This document shows positions 62,000-64,000 of a stretch of DNA of 64,000 nucleotides, piece after piece; positions within the stretch are counted from its first letter, which is position 1; every line of letters starts with the position of its first letter. The stretch comes from Anaerolineae bacterium (GTDB lineage: Bacteria; Chloroflexota; Anaerolineae; UBA4142; SHND01). The stretch covers positions 20,557-84,556 of the forward strand of contig JAJTXZ010000011.1 in assembly GCA_021463195.1 (NCBI GenBank), given 5' to 3'. The translations under genes were made by a program, and so were the position numbers. The notes beneath the pieces were generated by a model. The model saw nothing but the letters and a program-made list of their open reading frames with translations, did not search any database and was not told the origin of the DNA.

Positions 62000-62959
62000 T
62001 TAATCGAGAGGGGAACGAACGGCAAGCGGACCGCGTTGGAGGACGCGGGTGTAAATCATTGTGGTTTTGACGTCTTTGTGTCCCAAAAGTTCTTGGACAG
62101 TGCGAATATCATAGCCGTTTTGCAAGAGGTGGGTGGCAAAAGAATGGCGAAAAGTGTGCGGGCCAACGAGTTTTGGAATTTCTGCTTCTTGCGCCGCCGC
62201 GCGCACAGCGCGTTGGAGAGTGCTTTCGCTCATGTGCCAGCGATAGGTGCGTTTGGTCTTTGAATCATACGCCAAACGTTCGGAAGGAAACGCGTATTGC
62301 CAAATCCATTCGCGGTCGGCGTTGGGATATTTGCGCGCGAGCGCAAAAGGCAATTCGACATAGCCATACCCGTTCGCAATATCCTGTTGATACAACGCTT
62401 TGCGCGACGCCAGGTGTTCACGCAGCGGCGTTTCCAAACTCGTGGGCAGCATCGTCACGCGGTCTTTTTCGCCTTTGCCATCGCGGACAATGATCTGATG
62501 CTGCGCGAGGTCAAGGTCTTTGACGCGCAGAGTGACACATTCCATCAAGCGCAAGCCACTTCCATACAAGATGCGCGCCATTAACCCCGTAGCGCCAGAC
62601 ATGCGCGATAAAATCGCGTTCACTTCTTGTTTCGTCAAGACGGTGGGCAGATGTTTTGGTTTTTCGGCGCGCACGGATTGGATTTGCGGGTCAAGTGGAA
62701 TCTGCAATACCTCGCGATACAAGAACAAGAGCGCGCTGAAGGCTTGATTCTGTGTTGACGCGGCGACGTTCTCCTTTACCGCGAGACGGGACAAGAACGC
62801 TTGGATTTCAGGTTCGCGCATTTCGCGCGGATGGCGCAGGTTGTGAAAGCGCAGGTAGCGGCGAATCCAATAAATATAGGTATCTTCGGTTCGCGGAGAA
62901 TAGTGCTTGAGCCGCAGCATCTCGCGCACTTTGTCGAGGAGTTTGGGTTGTTGTGACAT
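62000..62959 (-). CDS. intI: Integron integrase IntI
   Basis: 319-aa tyrosine recombinase. Catalytic residues: Arg in [18 protein letters not shown], Lys in GKGEKDRV, His-x-x-Arg in [12 protein letters not shown], His in [10 protein letters not shown] and Tyr in MIYTRVL. Between patch II and the second box lies the IntI-specific insertion ([18 protein letters not shown] then [10 protein letters not shown]), absent from XerC/D and phage integrases, and the C-terminus [11 protein letters not shown] is also integron-typical. It should insert and excise cassettes at attI and attC. ATG at 62959 has GGCGGGA upstream. It is divergent from the cassettes and 12 bp ahead of murE. No GAACN4GTTC box is seen upstream. 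Confidence 0.95.
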   Translation of the reverse strand: MSQQPKLLDKVREMLRLKHYSPRTEDTYIYWIRRYLRFHNLRHPREMREPEIQAFLSRLAVKENVAASTQNQAFSALLFLYREVLQIPLDPQIQSVRAEKPKHLPTVLTKQEVNAILSRMSGATGLMARILYGSGLRLMECVTLRVKDLDLAQHQIIVRDGKGEKDRVTMLPTSLETPLREHLASRKALYQQDIANGYGYVELPFALARKYPNADREWIWQYAFPSERLAYDSKTKRTYRWHMSESTLQRAVRAAAQEAEIPKLVGPHTFRHSFATHLLQNGYDIRTVQELLGHKDVKTTMIYTRVLQRGPLAVRSPLD

Positions 62960-62996
62960 GATGCGTCCCGCCTTCTGCGCCAGCTGAAAAAAATGC

Positions 62997-63024
62997 TTGA
63001 CAGTAGCGCAAGCGCGGATATACT
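62997..63024 (+). promoter_or_regulatory. Probable cassette promoter (Pc)
   Basis: TTGACA (62997-63002), 16-bp spacer, TATACT (63019-63024), directed away from intI into the cassettes. Its -35 box is only 38 bp from the intI start codon. Cassette-driving function is inferred from position. Confidence 0.75.
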
Positions 63025-63057
63025 TGCCGTATATAAGGAATTATGCGGCACGATGCC

Positions 63058-63107
63058 GTATAATCCGCCTATATAGAGGATTATACATCAAGGTTGCGGT
63101 ATAATCC
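63058..63107. repeat. Three alternating GTATAATCC boxes next to attI
   Basis: GTATAATCC at 63058-63066, its complement at 63078-63086, and GTATAATCC again at 63099-63107, with 11- and 12-bp spacing (about two helical turns between like positions). Each holds TATAAT, so they may be -10 boxes, regulator sites or accessory integrase-binding sites of attI. Confidence 0.7.
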
Positions 63108-63110
63108 ATA

Positions 63111-63117
63111 GTTAGGC
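63111..63117 (+). other. attI-like recombination core (GTTAGGC)
   Basis: GTTAGGC matches the integron core GTTRRRY exactly and lies 152 bp from the intI start, at the junction with the first cassette. The following TTAGGC is complementary at 6 of 7 positions to the first box (GCATAAC, 63604) of the attC that ends the cassette, as expected after insertion at G/TT. Confidence 0.8.
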
Positions 63118-63177
63118 GCTTGTCGCCAAGTTAGAAAATTGATTTTTCGACTCGTTGTAACGAGAAAGGACTATGTC

Positions 63178-63609
63178 ATGTTGAAATATCTGATTGCAGT
63201 AATTCTCATTGGACATGGTTTTATCGTGAGCGCCCAATCTGGGGGAAACTTTGGTAGCGGAAATTCTCAAATAGCTAACCCATCTTGGCTGAATTGGTTT
63301 CCAATAACCCTGGGACGTTCATGGCTCTTAACCGTTTTCAAACTTGAAGGAACGCTTGTTGATAAAATTTTTGGTCTCATCTGGCTGGCATCAGGGCTGT
63401 GTATTGTAGCCGCCGCGCTTGGTATTTTGGGCTTCATCGTTCCGAGAGAACTCTGGCGAACACTCGCCATTTACGGTGCTTCAGGTTCGCTCATAATGCT
63501 TTTACTCTATTTTCACCCGTTCTTTATTATTGGCATTCTCATAGATGTTGCCATCTTAATTACGCTACTCTGGACAAACTGGCTGCCAAAAACATTGATG
63601 GGTGCATAA
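63178..63609 (+). CDS. Cassette 1: small membrane protein, unknown
   Basis: 143 aa with about four hydrophobic helices: an N-terminal one (LKYLIAVILIGHGFIVSA), GLIWLASGLCIVAAALGILGF, TLAIYGASGSLIMLLLYF and PFFIIGILIDVAILITLLW. No family was recognised. AAAGGA lies seven to eight bases before the ATG at 63178. Its TAA stop is within the first box of the attC site (63604-63610), typical for cassette genes. Composition is clearly lower in GC than the chromosome, consistent with acquisition. Confidence 0.8.
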   Translation: MLKYLIAVILIGHGFIVSAQSGGNFGSGNSQIANPSWLNWFPITLGRSWLLTVFKLEGTLVDKIFGLIWLASGLCIVAAALGILGFIVPRELWRTLAIYGASGSLIMLLLYFHPFFIIGILIDVAILITLLWTNWLPKTLMGA

Positions 63610-63663
63610 CGCCAAGAGACAATCCAAATTTTTGATCGTTCAAGGTTGTCTCTTGAGTTATTT
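63604..63663 (+). other. attC-like site of cassette 1
   Basis: About 60 bp. Outer boxes GCATAAC (63604-63610) and GTTATTT (63657-63663); inner arms CAAGAGACAATCC (63613-63625) and GGTTGTCTCTTG (63644-63655) pair fully except for one extra T in the first arm, the extrahelical-base asymmetry of attC sites. An 18-base variable loop separates them. The last bases of the right box belong to the next cassette. Confidence 0.8.
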
Positions 63664-63904
63664 GGCGTTTTGGCAAATCATGCTTTTTGGTCATTGCCAA
63701 AGATTACGTTATAGGTCAGAATTTTGTCAGGTTGGCGGTGGTGTCTTTTTTTCGGGCAACGAGTCTTGCGTCCATGAGTGCGCCTAACAAAGCGTGCAGT
63801 GGATGGTGGGGATTCTGCGGCTTCGACAAGCATTTTTCTGGCTTTGGGTTTTTCCTGCTCTCAGACATTATCCCAGCCCGCCCCACCACCACTAACGCAA
63901 ACCG
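63658..63904 (+). mobile_element. Cassette 2, apparently without a gene
   Basis: 247 bp from the end of the first attC core to the second. More than half is the attC itself. The available reading frames run through the attC hairpin, have no ribosome site and look non-coding. It may carry a promoter or be a gene-less cassette. Confidence 0.55.
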
Positions 63905-63910
63905 TTGAAA
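63782..63910 (+). other. attC-like site of cassette 2 (long type)
   Basis: About 129 bp, close to the length of Vibrio VCR repeats. Outer boxes GCCTAAC (63782-63788) and GTTGAAA (63904-63910). Then AAA/AAACC unpaired spacer, GCGT/ACGC pair, and AGTGGATGGTGGGG pairs with CCCCACCACCACT apart from one extra A in the first arm. A long variable middle follows. The array continues beyond; 63911-64000 has no visible gene. Confidence 0.72.
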
Positions 63911-64000
63911 CTGTCGAAAAAGTCCCTTTTCAAAAACTGACTTTTGAAAAGTGGGTCAAAAACATTGAAAAACATCTTGTTTTTTGTGTTCTAAACGATA

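Noticed and set aside
62000..62959. Integrase as XerC/XerD or a phage integrase
   Set aside because: The insertion between the catalytic patches and the RSPLD C-terminus are integron-specific, and attI/attC-like sites are adjacent.
63687..63908. 73-codon frame in cassette 2
   Set aside because: It runs through the attC hairpin and ends at the recombination core; reading frames inside attC folds are usually chance.

Overview
The window looks like chromosomal DNA of a GC-rich bacterium, most likely a member of the Chloroflexota (Anaerolineae-like). This is inferred from the gene mix and not from a marker phylogeny: large adenylate cyclase-AAA-TPR proteins, GAF histidine kinases, TolB-like lipoproteins with Pro/Thr linkers, LCP and MurE proteins, Gram-positive type LexA boxes (GAACN4GTTC) and many short intergenic palindromes. 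Coding sequence is extremely rich in GCGC. No rRNA, IS element or CRISPR array was seen; there is one tRNA (Leu, GAG).

Layout. 1-8.1 kb: an ABC exporter cut by the window edge, an MFS transporter, an epimerase, a metallo-hydrolase, and a MarR-controlled HlyD-MacB-type efflux set that lacks an adjacent ATPase. 8.4-13.2 kb: hydrolase, trxB, rsmE, prmA and dnaJ. 13.4-21.1 kb: TolB-like lipoprotein, GAF histidine kinase, cNMP-patatin protein and a 1194-aa cyclase/ATPase/TPR protein. 21.4-25.6 kb: secreted proteins, PQQ-type sugar dehydrogenase, tRNA-Leu and an unknown two-gene unit. 25.8-32.6 kb: glycoside hydrolase, GH2 beta-mannosidase, epimerase and glycosyltransferase. 32.6-39 kb: holA, an SOS-controlled FtsK-like translocase, a compositionally different patch bounded by palindromes, and lexA. 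39.1-44.5 kb: an amine-catabolism operon (agmatinase, HIT protein, amine oxidase, FAD-GcvT dehydrogenase). 44.5-57.3 kb: mutL, a frameshifted threonine dehydratase, HAD phosphatase, membrane protein, thioesterase, LCP protein, DUF1232 and MerR-like proteins, and homoserine dehydrogenase. 57.4-60.4 kb: a methyltransferase with two decayed partial copies around a foreign-looking glycosidase-like gene. 60.4-62 kb: murE.

The most notable region is the right end (62.0-64.0 kb). An integron integrase (IntI type, including the IntI-specific insertion) lies just upstream of murE on the minus strand. Divergent from it come a near-consensus promoter, an attI-like GTTAGGC core, and at least two gene cassettes ending in attC-like sites of about 60 and 129 bp. 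Both attC-like sites show the expected paired boxes and an extra base on the 5-prime arm. The array runs off the window.

Two other patterns stand out. lexA and an FtsK-like gene share one promoter design: TTGACA, 17-bp spacer and -10, with one LexA box inside the spacer and one just downstream. Several families of short palindromes are scattered through the window; three abut genes so that the palindrome end supplies the stop codon, and one perfect 52-bp palindrome lies in frame inside a dehydrogenase gene. Heptanucleotide repeats (AGATTGG type) are carried in frame inside both murE and mutL.
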